A DNA stretch of 64,000 nucleotides, taken from assembly GCF_038049925.1 (NCBI RefSeq), contig NZ_CP145809.1, forward strand, positions 2,824,599 to 2,888,598, given 5' to 3'. The DNA comes from Georgenia sp. M64. Lineage in GTDB: Bacteria; Actinomycetota; Actinomycetes; Actinomycetales; Actinomycetaceae. Below the pieces are notes generated by a model. That model saw only the letters and a program-made list of their open reading frames with translations, had not been told where the DNA came from and did not search any database. The translations under genes and the position numbers were made by a program. Of this stretch, positions 44,395 to 52,672 are shown piece by piece. The first letter of the stretch is position 1. Each line of letters begins with the position of its first letter.

Positions 44395-44835
44395 ATGAGC
44401 GAACCCGACGAGACCGAGCGGCCGGCCCTGTGGGCCGAGCGCACCGGTACCCGCACCTTCACCGGCCGCAACCTCCGAGGCGCTGAGGTGCTCATCGGCA
44501 ACGGTGACGCGCCCGGCGTCTTCACCCCGGGCGAGCTGCTCCAGATCGCGCTGGCGGGATGCGTCGGGCAGTCCACCGACCACCGCCTCGCGCACGCCCT
44601 CGGCGACGACTTCCACGGCACGGTGGTGGTGTCGGTGGAGAAGAACGCCGACGAGAACCGCTACGAGTCCTTCGACGTCGAGGTCATCGCGAACCTCGCG
44701 TCGGTGGACGAGGCCACCCGGGACAAGGCCGTCGAGCGGGGCACCTCGGCGATCGAGCGCGGCTGCACCGTCGGGCGGACCCTCGGCGCCGGCGCCACGT
44801 ACCGCACCGTCTTCACGAGCGAGGCCCCCCGATGA
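44395..44835 (+). CDS. OsmC/Ohr-family protein
   Basis: A 146-aa OsmC-like protein. The first redox cysteine lies in QIALAGCVGQSTDH (about residue 56) and a second in IERGCTVGRTL (about 123), the spacing used for peroxide reduction in this family. It probably reduces organic or other hydroperoxides; OsmC and Ohr branches cannot be told apart here. A GACGAT box lies 6 nt before the ATG. It is divergent from zwf and its stop overlaps the next gene (ATGA). Confidence 0.85.
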   Translation: MSEPDETERPALWAERTGTRTFTGRNLRGAEVLIGNGDAPGVFTPGELLQIALAGCVGQSTDHRLAHALGDDFHGTVVVSVEKNADENRYESFDVEVIANLASVDEATRDKAVERGTSAIERGCTVGRTLGAGATYRTVFTSEAPR

Positions 44836-45494
44836 GGGCCGCACGGGCGGCCGTCGACCGGCTCCTCGACCGGGCCGTCGCGCGTAGCGACCGTGCCGCC
44901 GAGGTGCTCGCCGAGCTGCGGCGCGAGAACCCCGGCGCCACCCCCGCGCAGGTCCTGCGCCTCCTCGACGAGCGCTACGTCAAGCGCGTCGCCCGGCTCG
45001 GGGGCGCGGTCGGTGCCGTCGCCGCGGTGCCCGCCCTCGGGACCGTCACCGCGGGGGTCCTCACCGCCGGGCAGCTCGGGAGCTTCCTCAACGCCTCCGG
45101 TGACTACGTCATGGCCGCAGCGTCCCTCCACGGGGTCGAGGTCGACGACGCCGAGCGTCGCCGGCTGCTGCTCCTGGCCTCCCTCCTCGGCGAGGAGGGC
45201 GCCGCCGCCGTCCAGGGCCAGCTCGGCCTGGGCACGCTCTACTGGGCGAAGGGGGCACTGACCAAGCTGCCGCTCGGCACGGTCCGGGCGGTGAACCGCG
45301 GACTCACCGGTCGCCTGCTCACGTGGGGGGTGGGACGGGTCGGCGCCCTGGCGCTGGGCCGCCTGGCCCCCTTCGGCGTGGGCGCCGTGGTCGGCTTCTA
45401 CGGCACACGGGTCTTCGCCCACAACGTGGTCGAGGGCACGGCGCAGGCGCTCGGTCCGGTGCCGGCGCGGTTCGCCGACCCTCTCCCCGCCTGA
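44832..45494 (+). CDS. Hydrophobic-helix protein, possibly EcsC-like
   Basis: A 220-aa protein with long Ala/Gly/Leu-rich helices (LGGAVGAVAAVPALGTVTAG about residue 57; VGRVGALALGRLAPFGVGAV about 165) and a charged N terminus. The pattern recalls EcsC-type membrane-associated proteins, but I see no decisive motif. Its ATG overlaps the OsmC stop by four bases, so the two are co-translated. Confidence 0.7.
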   Translation: MRAARAAVDRLLDRAVARSDRAAEVLAELRRENPGATPAQVLRLLDERYVKRVARLGGAVGAVAAVPALGTVTAGVLTAGQLGSFLNASGDYVMAAASLHGVEVDDAERRRLLLLASLLGEEGAAAVQGQLGLGTLYWAKGALTKLPLGTVRAVNRGLTGRLLTWGVGRVGALALGRLAPFGVGAVVGFYGTRVFAHNVVEGTAQALGPVPARFADPLPA

Positions 45495-45604
45495 GGCGTC
45501 TCCGTGACCCCGCCGCGCGGGACACGAGCGGCCGCTCCTACCGGCGCGTAGGCACGCCCTTCGCTGCGGCGTCCCGCGCGAACGCGCGCGTAGGCGCCTT
45601 CGCT

Positions 45605-45639
45605 GCGGCGTCGCGGCCCCCCGAGAACCGCGACGCCGC
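45605..45639. terminator. Bidirectional terminator before the flavodoxin gene end
   Basis: GCGGCGTCGCGG and its exact complement form a 12-bp stem with an 11-nt loop, abutting the flavodoxin stop codon. The preceding 110 bp contains two short repeats of TTCGCTGCGGCGTC. Confidence 0.75.
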
Positions 45640-46134
45640 TCAGGTGCGGGCGTCCAGCCGACGCGCGACCGAGCGCGCCCAGTCGGCGATCTCCTCCCGG
45701 TCGCGGAAGTCTCCGTCCGGGATGTGCAGGGTCCGCACGATCGTGCGCTCCCCGAAGGCGAGCCTCGTCCTGTCGATGCGGCCGGCGAACACCTTGTGCT
45801 CGAGGGCGCCCGCCACCTCGACCGCGGCCGCACCGTCGGCCGGTTCCTCCGCGGGCCTGGGCGGGTCCCCCACCGGCCCGGAGGAGAACAGCCAGACCGG
45901 ACGGCGTGCCAGGTCCTTGCCCAGCCGCTCGACGAGCTCACGGGCCGGCGCCATCCACCGGCCGACGTAGACCGCGCTCCCGAGGACGACGGCGTCGATG
46001 CCGTCGAGGTCGGCGACGTCCTGCGGCGCCCTGGCGACCACCTCGTGGCCGGCGGCGGCGAGGACCTCGGCGACCTGCTCGCCGATCTCTGCCGTGGCGC
46101 CGTGCTTGCTGGCGACGGTGACGAGCACGCGCAT
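45640..46134 (-). CDS. Flavodoxin-domain protein (HemG-like)
   Basis: A 164-aa flavodoxin fold. The FMN phosphate loop is at the start (MRVLVTVASKHGATAEIGEQ), followed by IDAVVLGSAVYVGRWM (about residue 53) and WLFSSGPVGD (about 90), as in the Flavodoxin_5/HemG group of menaquinone-dependent protoporphyrinogen oxidases. Haem synthesis is possible, but many homologues are of unknown use. GGAGG lies 7 nt upstream of the ATG. Confidence 0.85.
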   Translation of the reverse strand: MRVLVTVASKHGATAEIGEQVAEVLAAAGHEVVARAPQDVADLDGIDAVVLGSAVYVGRWMAPARELVERLGKDLARRPVWLFSSGPVGDPPRPAEEPADGAAAVEVAGALEHKVFAGRIDRTRLAFGERTIVRTLHIPDGDFRDREEIADWARSVARRLDART

Positions 46135-46281
46135 CAAGCACCTCCTCCGGCATCCGTCCCACCACCGTGCCGTCACCGGTGCCGCGGACGACAGGGACCA
46201 AGGACCCGTTGCCGCCGGGCGGTCCACCGTCGTGACCTGTCCCGCGCCCGGCTCGCCGGCAGCTCCCCAACGGGGGATCAG

Positions 46282-46395
46282 CCGGTCGCCTGACGGCCCC
46301 CAGTCGCCAGGCGATCACCCTGTCGTCCGACGATCACCCTGTCGTCGGACGATCCCTCCGTCGCCCAACGATCACCGCGTCGCCCAACGCTCCCG
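46282..46395. repeat. Tandem repeat array, 19 bp x 6
   Basis: Six successive 19-bp units begin at 46282, 46301, 46320, 46339, 46358 and 46377, for example CTGTCGTCCGACGATCACC and CTGTCGTCGGACGATCCCT. Units diverge but keep a GTCGYC-N-RACGATC core that is partly palindromic. The array lies in the 632-bp divergent region between the flavodoxin and Hsp20 genes, which otherwise holds the HAIR and CIRCE elements and a G-rich stretch (46440-46530). Confidence 0.75.
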
Positions 46396-46603
46396 GCACA
46401 CCACTCTCGTTCGGCGACAAGGGGATCAGCCGCACAGCGCCGGGGGGGCGGAGGCGCCGGGTGGCGGAGGCGGCGGGGGCAGGGCGAAGCGGAGGCAAGG
46501 GCCGAGGCGGAGGCGGCGGAGGCACGCGGACGGGACCCGGTGGTCGTCGTCGCGCATTCGCGAGGGGACCACCGCGCACCCTTGACCTGCGACGACACCC
46601 AGA

Positions 46604-46624
46604 ATTGAGTCGGACATGCTCAAC
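46604..46624. promoter_or_regulatory. HAIR-like element (HspR operator)
   Basis: ATTGAGT-N7-GCTCAAC, close to the HspR consensus CTTGAGT-N7-ACTCAAG. A candidate -35 (TTGACC, 46582) lies just upstream, so a bound repressor would cover the promoter. Confidence 0.65.
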
Positions 46625-46658
46625 TTTTTCGTCGTGAGCGAAATCCATGGTCCGATCG

Positions 46659-46685
46659 TTAGCACTCGCACCCCAGGAGTGCTAA
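46659..46685. promoter_or_regulatory. CIRCE element (HrcA operator)
   Basis: TTAGCACTC-N9-GAGTGCTAA, a perfect match to the CIRCE consensus, in the 5' region of the first Hsp20 gene. Confidence 0.95.
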
Positions 46686-46766
46686 AACTGATGTCGGAAG
46701 CACCGCCGGACCCCGGCGGGCGACGCGGCCCGGACCGCCCGGGCCCGCCAGACGTGGAGGTGGACC

Positions 46767-47183
46767 ATGGCCAACCGATTCGACCCGTTCCGCGACATCG
46801 ACCAGATGCTGGCCACGATGCGCCAGACGCCCTCCTCCCCCGGGATGCCGCTCGACCTGTACCGCGACGGCGAGGCGTTCGTCGCGAAGTTCGACCTCCC
46901 GGGCGTGGACCCGTCGTCCATCGACATCGACGTCGACGACCGGACCCTGACCGTGCGCGCCGAGCGCACCGCCACCGCCGACGACGTCCAGTGGCTCTCG
47001 CACGAGCGGCCCAGCGGCACGTTCGCCCGGCAGCTCACCCTGGGTACCGGCCTGGCGCTGGACAAGATCGAGGCCGGCTACGCCGACGGCGTGCTGACCC
47101 TGACCATCCCGGTCGCCGAGGAGGCCAAGCCGCGCAAGATCCAGGTCGCGCACACCGGCTCCACGGCGACGATCGACCAGTAG
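46767..47183 (+). CDS. Small heat-shock protein Hsp20 (first of pair)
   Basis: A 138-aa ATP-independent chaperone with an alpha-crystallin domain (about residues 28-125: FVAKFDLPGVDPSSIDIDVD, TLTVRAER, FARQLTLG, ADGVLTLTIPV). The short C-terminal tail lacks a clear I-x-I motif. GGAGGTGG precedes the ATG. The HAIR and perfect CIRCE elements upstream imply control by both HspR and HrcA. Confidence 0.95.
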   Translation: MANRFDPFRDIDQMLATMRQTPSSPGMPLDLYRDGEAFVAKFDLPGVDPSSIDIDVDDRTLTVRAERTATADDVQWLSHERPSGTFARQLTLGTGLALDKIEAGYADGVLTLTIPVAEEAKPRKIQVAHTGSTATIDQ

Positions 47184-47255
47184 TCCGGCCGACGGGTGTC
47201 CCACCGCGGCCCGCGGTCCGGCACCCCTCGACCACCGACCACGCACCGGCCCGCA

Positions 47256-47279
47256 CCTGTCGGGCCGGTGCCCGACAGG
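47256..47279 (+). terminator. Hairpin between the two hsp20 genes
   Basis: CCTGTCGGGC and its exact complement around a 4-nt loop. It could partly terminate transcription or protect the first message; no U-tract follows. Confidence 0.5.
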
Positions 47280-47320
47280 GCCCGGGACGCCCGGGCCCCG
47301 AGCACCTGGAGGTGACTGAG

Positions 47321-47770
47321 ATGATCCTGCGAACCGACCCCTTCCGAGAGATGGACCGCTGGCTCGACACGGTCCTGCGTCAGGTGCCCACGGCTCACCC
47401 GATGCCGATGGACCTGTACCGCGACGGCGAGTCCTTCGTCGCCAGGGTCGACCTGCCAGGGGTGGACCCCGCCACGATCGACATCGACGTCGAGGACCGC
47501 ACGCTCACCATCCGCGCCGAGCGGGCAGCCGAGGAGTCCGAGAACCTGCAGTGGCTCTCGCGCGAGCGCCCCACGGGCACCTTCGCCCGTCAGCTCACCC
47601 TCGGTCACGGGGTGGACCTCGACAACATCGACGCCGGCTACGCCGACGGCGTCCTCACCCTCACCCTGCCGATGGCGGAGGAGGCCAGGCCACGCAAGAT
47701 CGAGGTGGCGCACACCCCGGCCCTCGACCGTGGCGAGGCACGCACGATCGAGTCGGGCTCGACAGCCTGA
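47321..47770 (+). CDS. Small heat-shock protein Hsp20 (second of pair)
   Basis: A 149-aa paralogue of the preceding gene, aligned end to end (FVARVDLPGVDPATIDIDVE; TLTIRAERAAEE; FARQLTLGHG; ADGVLTLTLPMAEEARPRKI). It probably arose by tandem duplication. GGAGGTGA lies upstream of the ATG. It has no heat-shock operator of its own in the 137-bp gap, so it likely depends on read-through from the first gene. Confidence 0.95.
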   Translation: MILRTDPFREMDRWLDTVLRQVPTAHPMPMDLYRDGESFVARVDLPGVDPATIDIDVEDRTLTIRAERAAEESENLQWLSRERPTGTFARQLTLGHGVDLDNIDAGYADGVLTLTLPMAEEARPRKIEVAHTPALDRGEARTIESGSTA

Positions 47771-47785
47771 CCGGGCGCAGCTCAC

Positions 47786-47812
47786 GGGCGCGGCGCACCA
47801 CGCGCCGCGCCC
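47786..47812 (+). terminator. Terminator after the hsp20 pair
   Basis: GGGCGCGGCGC and its exact complement form an 11-bp stem with a 5-nt loop, 16 bp past the second stop codon. Confidence 0.75.
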
Positions 47813-47966
47813 TCTGCACGTCCCGGCACCACGCCCCCGCACCGCGGAGTCGGCACGCCCACGCACCACGCGCTCGGCGCAGCCACACGCCGTGCCCTGA
47901 CGTGCGGGACGCGCCACGACGCGGCGCCGTGCGGCCCGGCGTGCGGAACGCGCGGTGGCCCGTGCC

Positions 47967-47972
47967 TACGAT
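47967..47972 (+). promoter_or_regulatory. Leaderless -10 box of thyA
   Basis: TACGAT, then GACCCG, then the GTG start at 47979. Confidence 0.5.
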
Positions 47973-47978
47973 GACCCG

Positions 47979-48836
47979 GTGAGCCACACCCCCGACGTCG
48001 AGACCACCGCCGCGCCCGTCGGCGCCGCCGAGCCAAGCACGGTCAGCACCGCCTACGAGGACCTGCTCCGGCACGTGCTGGCACACGGCACCGCCAAGGG
48101 CGACCGCACGGGCACCGGGACACGCAGCGTCTTCGGCCACCAGATGCGCTTCGACCTCACCGCCGGCTTCCCGCTGGTGACCACCAAGCGCGTGTTCCTG
48201 CGCGGGGTGGCCGAGGAGCTGTTCTGGTTCCTCCGCGGGGAGCACAACGCCCGCACCCTCCAGGAGCGGGGCGTGCACATCTGGGACGAGTGGGCAGACG
48301 ACGACGGCGAGCTCGGTCCCGTCTACGGCGTCCAGTGGCGCTCCTGGCCCACTCCCGACGGAGGCCACATCGACCAGGTCCAGCAGGTCCTGGACACCCT
48401 GCGCTCCGACCCGGACTCGCGCCGGATCATCGTCTCGGCGTGGAACGTCGCCGAGCTCGACCGCATGGCGCTCATGCCCTGCCACGCCTTCTTCCAGTTC
48501 TACGTCGCCGACGGCCGGCTCTCGTGCCAGGTCTACCAGCGCAGCGCGGACCTCTTCCTGGGAGTGCCCTTCAACATCGCCTCCTACGCCCTGCTCACCC
48601 ACATGATGGCCCAGCAGGCCGGCCTCGAGGTTGGCGACCTGATCTGGACGGGCGGTGACTGTCACATCTACGACAACCACGTCGACCAGGTGCGCGAGCA
48701 GCTCTCCCGCGAGCCCTTCCCCTTCCCCACGCTCGAGCTGCGCAAGGCCGCCAGCCTGTTCGAGTACACCTTCGACGACGTCGAGGTTCTCGGCTACCGC
48801 CACCACCCGGCCATCAAGGCCCCCGTGGCCGTGTGA
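47979..48836 (+). CDS. thyA: Thymidylate synthase
   Basis: A 285-aa enzyme making dTMP from dUMP and methylene-tetrahydrofolate. The nucleophile is C168 in [37 protein letters not shown] and [20 protein letters not shown] are standard ThyA blocks. GTG 47979 is chosen because of the TACGAT box 6 nt upstream. The N terminus is about 20 residues longer than E. coli ThyA. It overlaps folA by one base (TGATG), pairing the enzyme that makes dihydrofolate with the one that recycles it. Confidence 0.97.
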   Translation: MSHTPDVETTAAPVGAAEPSTVSTAYEDLLRHVLAHGTAKGDRTGTGTRSVFGHQMRFDLTAGFPLVTTKRVFLRGVAEELFWFLRGEHNARTLQERGVHIWDEWADDDGELGPVYGVQWRSWPTPDGGHIDQVQQVLDTLRSDPDSRRIIVSAWNVAELDRMALMPCHAFFQFYVADGRLSCQVYQRSADLFLGVPFNIASYALLTHMMAQQAGLEVGDLIWTGGDCHIYDNHVDQVREQLSREPFPFPTLELRKAASLFEYTFDDVEVLGYRHHPAIKAPVAV

Positions 48837-49327
48837 TGCTCGGCCTCATCTGGGCCCAGGCTCACGACCGCGTCATCGGCGCCGGCGGCACCATGCCCTG
48901 GCACCTGCCGGAGGACCTCGCCCACTTCCGCCGGACCACGACCGGCTCGGCCGTCGTCATGGGCCGAACGACGTGGGACTCCCTGGCCCCGCGCTACCGC
49001 CCGCTGCCCGGCCGGACGAACGTCGTCCTCTCCCGCCGCGGTGCGAGCGTCGACGGGGCCCTCCTCGCGAACGACCTCGACGTCGCCCTGTCCCTCGCGG
49101 GCCAGGGCGACGTGTGGGTGATCGGCGGGGCGGACGTCTTCGCCCAGGTCCTCGACCGGGCCGACACCCTCGTCGTCACCGACATCGACCTCGCGGTCGA
49201 CGGCGACACCCGCGCCCCGGCGATCGACGACGCCGTCTGGGCGGTGCGGTCGGCCGACCCGGACCGCGGCTGGCACACCGCGGCGAACGGCCTGCGCTAC
49301 CGCTTCACGACCTACCGGCGCGCCTGA
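48836..49327 (+). CDS. folA: Dihydrofolate reductase
   Basis: A 163-aa DHFR regenerating tetrahydrofolate after ThyA. Family motifs include IGAGGTMPWHLPEDLAHFRR, VVMGRTTWDSL and VIGGADVFAQVL. The ATG at 48836 overlaps the thyA stop; a GTG one codon earlier is also possible. Confidence 0.96.
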   Translation: MLGLIWAQAHDRVIGAGGTMPWHLPEDLAHFRRTTTGSAVVMGRTTWDSLAPRYRPLPGRTNVVLSRRGASVDGALLANDLDVALSLAGQGDVWVIGGADVFAQVLDRADTLVVTDIDLAVDGDTRAPAIDDAVWAVRSADPDRGWHTAANGLRYRFTTYRRA

Positions 49328-49446
49328 CGCCGACGGCCGGCACACGCCTGGGCCGACCGCACCCGTCACCGGGTCGGGCGGCCAGGTCACGAGGCGGGTC
49401 AGGCCGCCGAGGACGGAGCCGGTCAGGCTTCCGGTCACGGAGCCGA

Positions 49447-50376
49447 TCAGGCCGCGCGGACCTCGATGAGGTTGTTCCACGGGTCGTTGAGGCGCACGAC
49501 GGCTCCGTTGTGACGGACGTCGACGCCGTGACCGCGCATGCGGTCGGACAGTGCCGCGACGTCCTGCGCGGTGGGCAGGATGATGTCCACCGTGCCCAGT
49601 CCGAGGGCGGGCACGCGCGGCCCGGCGCCTGCGCTGTTCCAGGTGTTCATGGCCATGTGGTGGTGGTACCCGCCGGCCGCGACGAACAGCGCCTGGGTGC
49701 CGTAGGTCGTGGTCTCCTCGAAGCCGAGCTTGGCGACGTAGAAGTCCCGGGCCGTGGGCACGTCGCCCACCTGCAGGTGCACGTGCCCCACGACCGCACC
49801 CGGCAGGGTTGCGGGGAGCTTCCGGTCCGTCGTGGCGACGAGGTCACGGGCCTCGTCGGTCAGGTGCTCGGCGAGGAAGCGGTTGGGGTCGAGGTAGTTC
49901 GTGGCCATCGCGACCTGCTTGACGCGGTCGCCGGTCCACACCCAGCTCTCGCGCGGGCGGTCGACGTAGAGCTCGACGCCGTTGCCCTCCGGGTCGGTGA
50001 AGTAGAAGGCCTCGGAGACCAGGTGGTCGCTCGACCCGGCGAAGGTGCGGGGCGCCCGGACGGCGAGCGAGGCCACCACGGCAGCCAGCGACGCGTGGTC
50101 CTCGAAGAGGAACGCGGTGTGGAACAGGCCCGCGCTGCGGGGCGACCCGGGCGGGAGCGACGGGTCGTGGCGCAGCACGAGCAGCTCGACGCCGTGCCGG
50201 CCGAGCGACACCTCGTCGCCCTCGGCGCGCAGCACCTGGAGCATCACGCCGTCGCGGTAGTAGGCGGTCATGAGGTCGAGGTCGCCGACGAGCAGCGTCA
50301 CGCTGCCCATGGCGGTGGCTGCGGGCAGGAGGTCCTCGACGGGCCGGTTCGAGATCGGCGCGACGGTCTGGCTCAT
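49447..50376 (-). CDS. VOC-family dioxygenase/glyoxalase-like protein
   Basis: A 309-aa protein with two glyoxalase/bleomycin-resistance modules (about residues 20-130 and 185-300), as in CatE-type catechol 2,3-dioxygenase-like proteins. Metal-ligand candidates are H86 (GLFHTAFL), the His of VVGHVHLQVGD and the Glu near the end of WNNLIEVRAA. A MarR-type palindrome lies in its promoter, a common arrangement for quinone- or catechol-responsive genes. The substrate is unknown. Confidence 0.85.
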   Translation of the reverse strand: MSQTVAPISNRPVEDLLPAATAMGSVTLLVGDLDLMTAYYRDGVMLQVLRAEGDEVSLGRHGVELLVLRHDPSLPPGSPRSAGLFHTAFLFEDHASLAAVVASLAVRAPRTFAGSSDHLVSEAFYFTDPEGNGVELYVDRPRESWVWTGDRVKQVAMATNYLDPNRFLAEHLTDEARDLVATTDRKLPATLPGAVVGHVHLQVGDVPTARDFYVAKLGFEETTTYGTQALFVAAGGYHHHMAMNTWNSAGAGPRVPALGLGTVDIILPTAQDVAALSDRMRGHGVDVRHNGAVVRLNDPWNNLIEVRAA

Positions 50377-50423
50377 GGTGGGGTCCCTCGGTCGTCGGTC
50401 GGAATGTCCTCAACGGTACACGT

Positions 50424-50439
50424 ACTTGAAGTTTCAACT
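50424..50439. promoter_or_regulatory. MarR-type palindrome upstream of the VOC gene
   Basis: ACTTGAAGTTTCAACT, an inverted repeat with a single mismatch, 48 bp upstream of the VOC start codon. The sequence resembles operators of MarR/DUF24 redox regulators. No such regulator is adjacent. Confidence 0.5.
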
Positions 50440-50586
50440 CAATGGGGTTCAGGAGTATTCCGCATCACGCCGGGCGCCGGCTGTCACACGGTCGCGCCGG
50501 TCTCCGTTCAGCCTTGACAGCCGCCTCCTCGAAGCGGACATTTGCACCTCCCGGACCCCGGGAGCAGGCCACGACGAGGAGGCCCC

Positions 50587-51717
50587 ATGTCCCCCTACCC
50601 GCCACCACACGTCCGGCGCCAGGACGGACGCGGCCGACGACCCGCCCGAGGTGGAGGGGGTCCGCCGCGGCGCCGGCGCCGAGGGCCACGTCGCCCCCTC
50701 GCAGCGCTGATCGCCGCCGTGGCTGGCGGTGCCGTCGTCCTCGGAACGCTCCCCGCCCAGGCCGCGGGGCTCATGAAGTACCGGACGTACAAGGTGCCGA
50801 CCGACAGCAGCCAGCCGAGGTACATCACCCCCGGCTCGGACGGGAACCTCTGGTTCACCGAGGGCGGGCAGGTCTTCACGCCCGGCCCCGACCCCGATGC
50901 CGGGGGCACGTTCCACAGCACCATCGGGATGATCACGCCCACCGGCGACATCACCGAGTACCGGGTGGACTGCGACTGCTTCCTCGACGACATCGAGCAG
51001 GGCCCGGGCGACATCCTGTACTTCACCACCAACGACTTCGGCGCCCTGGGTCGCATCACCACCCAGGGCGTGGTCGACTTCATCACCCCCCAGAGGGCCG
51101 ACGGCACCGCGGCCGACTACATCCTCGGCGGCGGCATCGACGGCCGCGGTGACGACCTCTGGGGCTCGAGCGCCTTCCGCGACGTCCTCTGGCGCTACGA
51201 CGTCGGCACCGGCGAGCTGACGGAGCACCCGGCCACCGACCCCGGCGAGCTGGCCGTCGCCGCCGACGGCGTCGTCTGGTTCACGGCGCCCGGCGCCGTC
51301 CGGAGCCTCGACCCCGTGACCGGCTCGACCACGGAGGTGCTGGTCACCGGCACCCCCGCCCAGATCGCCGTCGCCTCGGACGGCAAGGTGTGGTGGACCG
51401 AGCGGTTCGCCGACGTCGTCGGCTTCCTCGACCCAGCCACCGGCGAGCTCAGCGAGTTCTCCGCCCCGGGCGCCGGACCTCAGGACATCGCCGCGGCCGG
51501 CGACGGAAGCATGTGGTTCACCCAGGCCAACATCGGGAACGCCGCACGCATCACCGCCGACGGCGTGATCACCGAGGCGGGCAAGGCCGTCGGGGACGAC
51601 CCGGACAGCGGGTTCGAGAACGCCCTCGGCATCACTGTCCGGCGTGGGCCGGAGGGCGAGTCGGTGTGGTTCACGATGGAGGCGGCGAACAAGATCGCCG
51701 CCCTGACGCCCAGATAG
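50587..51717 (+). CDS. Secreted Vgb-like beta-propeller protein
   Basis: A 376-aa exported protein. The signal region has an Arg-rich N terminus, a hydrophobic core (ALIAAVAGGAVVLGTL) and a cleavage site after AQA (about residue 60). The mature part is a six- or seven-bladed propeller of about 45-residue repeats like those of virginiamycin B lyase, with motifs such as ITPGSDGNLWFTE, AVAADGVVWFTAP and VASDGKVWWTERF. Most such proteins are not true streptogramin lyases, so function is open. GAGGAGG lies before the ATG. Confidence 0.8.
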   Translation: MSPYPPPHVRRQDGRGRRPARGGGGPPRRRRRGPRRPLAALIAAVAGGAVVLGTLPAQAAGLMKYRTYKVPTDSSQPRYITPGSDGNLWFTEGGQVFTPGPDPDAGGTFHSTIGMITPTGDITEYRVDCDCFLDDIEQGPGDILYFTTNDFGALGRITTQGVVDFITPQRADGTAADYILGGGIDGRGDDLWGSSAFRDVLWRYDVGTGELTEHPATDPGELAVAADGVVWFTAPGAVRSLDPVTGSTTEVLVTGTPAQIAVASDGKVWWTERFADVVGFLDPATGELSEFSAPGAGPQDIAAAGDGSMWFTQANIGNAARITADGVITEAGKAVGDDPDSGFENALGITVRRGPEGESVWFTMEAANKIAALTPR

Positions 51718-51734
51718 TCGTCCGTCACGGCAAC

Positions 51735-51770
51735 GACGAAGGCCCGGACCATGAGGTCCGGGCCTTCGTC
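51735..51770. terminator. Terminator shared by the propeller gene and the former tRNA gene
   Basis: GACGAAGGCCCGGACC and its exact complement form a 16-bp stem with a 4-nt loop. Seen from the minus strand it lies 4 bp past the CCA of the tRNA fragment, where a tRNA terminator would be. Confidence 0.85.
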
Positions 51771-51773
51771 ATC

Positions 51774-51811
51774 TGGTAGCGGGGGCAGGATTTGAACCTG
51801 CGACCTCCGGG
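51774..51811 (-). other. 3' fragment of initiator tRNA-Met: probable attachment-site remnant
   Basis: The minus strand carries CCCGGAGGTCGCAGG, then a T-loop, then CCTGCCCCCGCTACCA: the 3' anticodon-stem strand, variable loop, full T-arm, acceptor strand and CCA. From memory this matches the 3' half of actinobacterial initiator tRNA-Met(CAU). The next 80 bases upstream contain no matching acceptor 5' strand or D-arm, so no whole tRNA is present. Integrases commonly recombine in this part of tRNA genes, leaving such a fragment at one end of an island and an intact tRNA at the other. Confidence 0.7.
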
Positions 51812-52076
51812 CGGAATCGAGGGCCTGATGGCCACCGCCGATCAGTCCCGGGAACAGCGGATTTCCCTGTGTTGGTAAGGAAATCTCCTCGCTGACACCT
51901 CCGACTGTAGCCGATCGTTGACGCACTTTCACGGCTGAATCTGGAGGGTAAGTGGAGGGCCATTGAAACGCGAACGTTCAGCCGCGACGCCTCAGGGATG
52001 GGAGGGTTGGCGACCGCGCCGAGGCGTCGAGGCCGGTTCATGCGGATGGGCAGTGGCTGGGACATCGCGACGATGA

Positions 52077-52160
52077 CGACGCCAGCTCAACGACTTCCGC
52101 ACCCGGCCCCTGCAGGACGGTCTCTAAACGTTTGTGGCCACGGACGCCCTCGGCCACCGC
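52077..52160 (+). pseudogene. Possible IS256-family transposase scrap
   Basis: A short plus-strand stretch translates to QLNDFRTRPLQDG, a stop, then TFVATDALG. This resembles the conserved FRTRPL...Y(T)FV.DAL segment of mutator/IS256 transposases. It is only about 25 codons, so identification is tentative. The surrounding 51812-52670 has no intact gene. Confidence 0.35.
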
Positions 52161-52577
52161 GTCACCGCCATCGCATCGGCGAGGGCGAGCATGAAGACGC
52201 CGCTACCAACCACCCGACCGCGTCCGCCACCAGGTGGAACGTCCTGCCCACTGCTAGGAGCCTGCCGCCGAGTGCGCCCGCACCGACGACGATCAGGACC
52301 GAAGCCATCAGCACGATCGTGGAGTGGCCCCGGGCAAACCAGAGCCCAACCGATGATGACCCCGGGGCCGTCCCGGACGGGTCTCCGCGTTGCTCGTCGA
52401 CCGCCGCGATGTGGTCGGCGTCGAAGGTGTGGCACATCCCGAAGAGGTACGCACTGACGCCAACCCGATGCCAGCTGCCTTGGCGCTCGTGCCCACCCAA
52501 CAGCCAGCCGAGCAGATTCAAGCGACCGCGACGAACCAGGCCACAGCCCCGGCTAGCGCCTTGCGCTTCGAGTGCCG
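52130..52577 (-). pseudogene. Broken nickel/cobalt (NiCoT) transporter gene
   Basis: Three overlapping minus-strand frames together spell a NiCoT-type permease fragment: RHSKRKALAGAVAWFVAVA, then LNLLGWLLGG and SAYLFGMCHTFDADHIAAVD, then VFMLALADAMAV. The GMxHxFDADHIAA block is the family signature (HX4DH). Frame changes near 52517 and 52205, loss of the usual NTTRK after the signature, and missing ends show that the gene is dead. It lies just inside the inferred island boundary. Confidence 0.7.
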
Positions 52578-52672
52578 GTCACGACCCCGCACCCTCCGTA
52601 CGCCACTGGCCCGGATCGGACTCGGTTCACTCGCCCCCGGACCAGATCCCGTTGTGCCCGACCCAACGCCGC

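Noticed and set aside
46282-46395. CRISPR array
   Set aside because: The 19-bp units directly abut one another with no unique spacers, and no cas gene is nearby.
50587-51717. Streptogramin resistance gene (virginiamycin B lyase)
   Set aside because: The protein has a signal peptide and only the general Vgb propeller repeat pattern; I could not see the specific catalytic histidine and glutamate, so resistance is not claimed.
51774-51850. Functional tRNA gene at the initiator-tRNA fragment
   Set aside because: No D-arm, anticodon arm 5' strand or matching acceptor 5' strand is found upstream; only the 3' 38 nt fit a tRNA.
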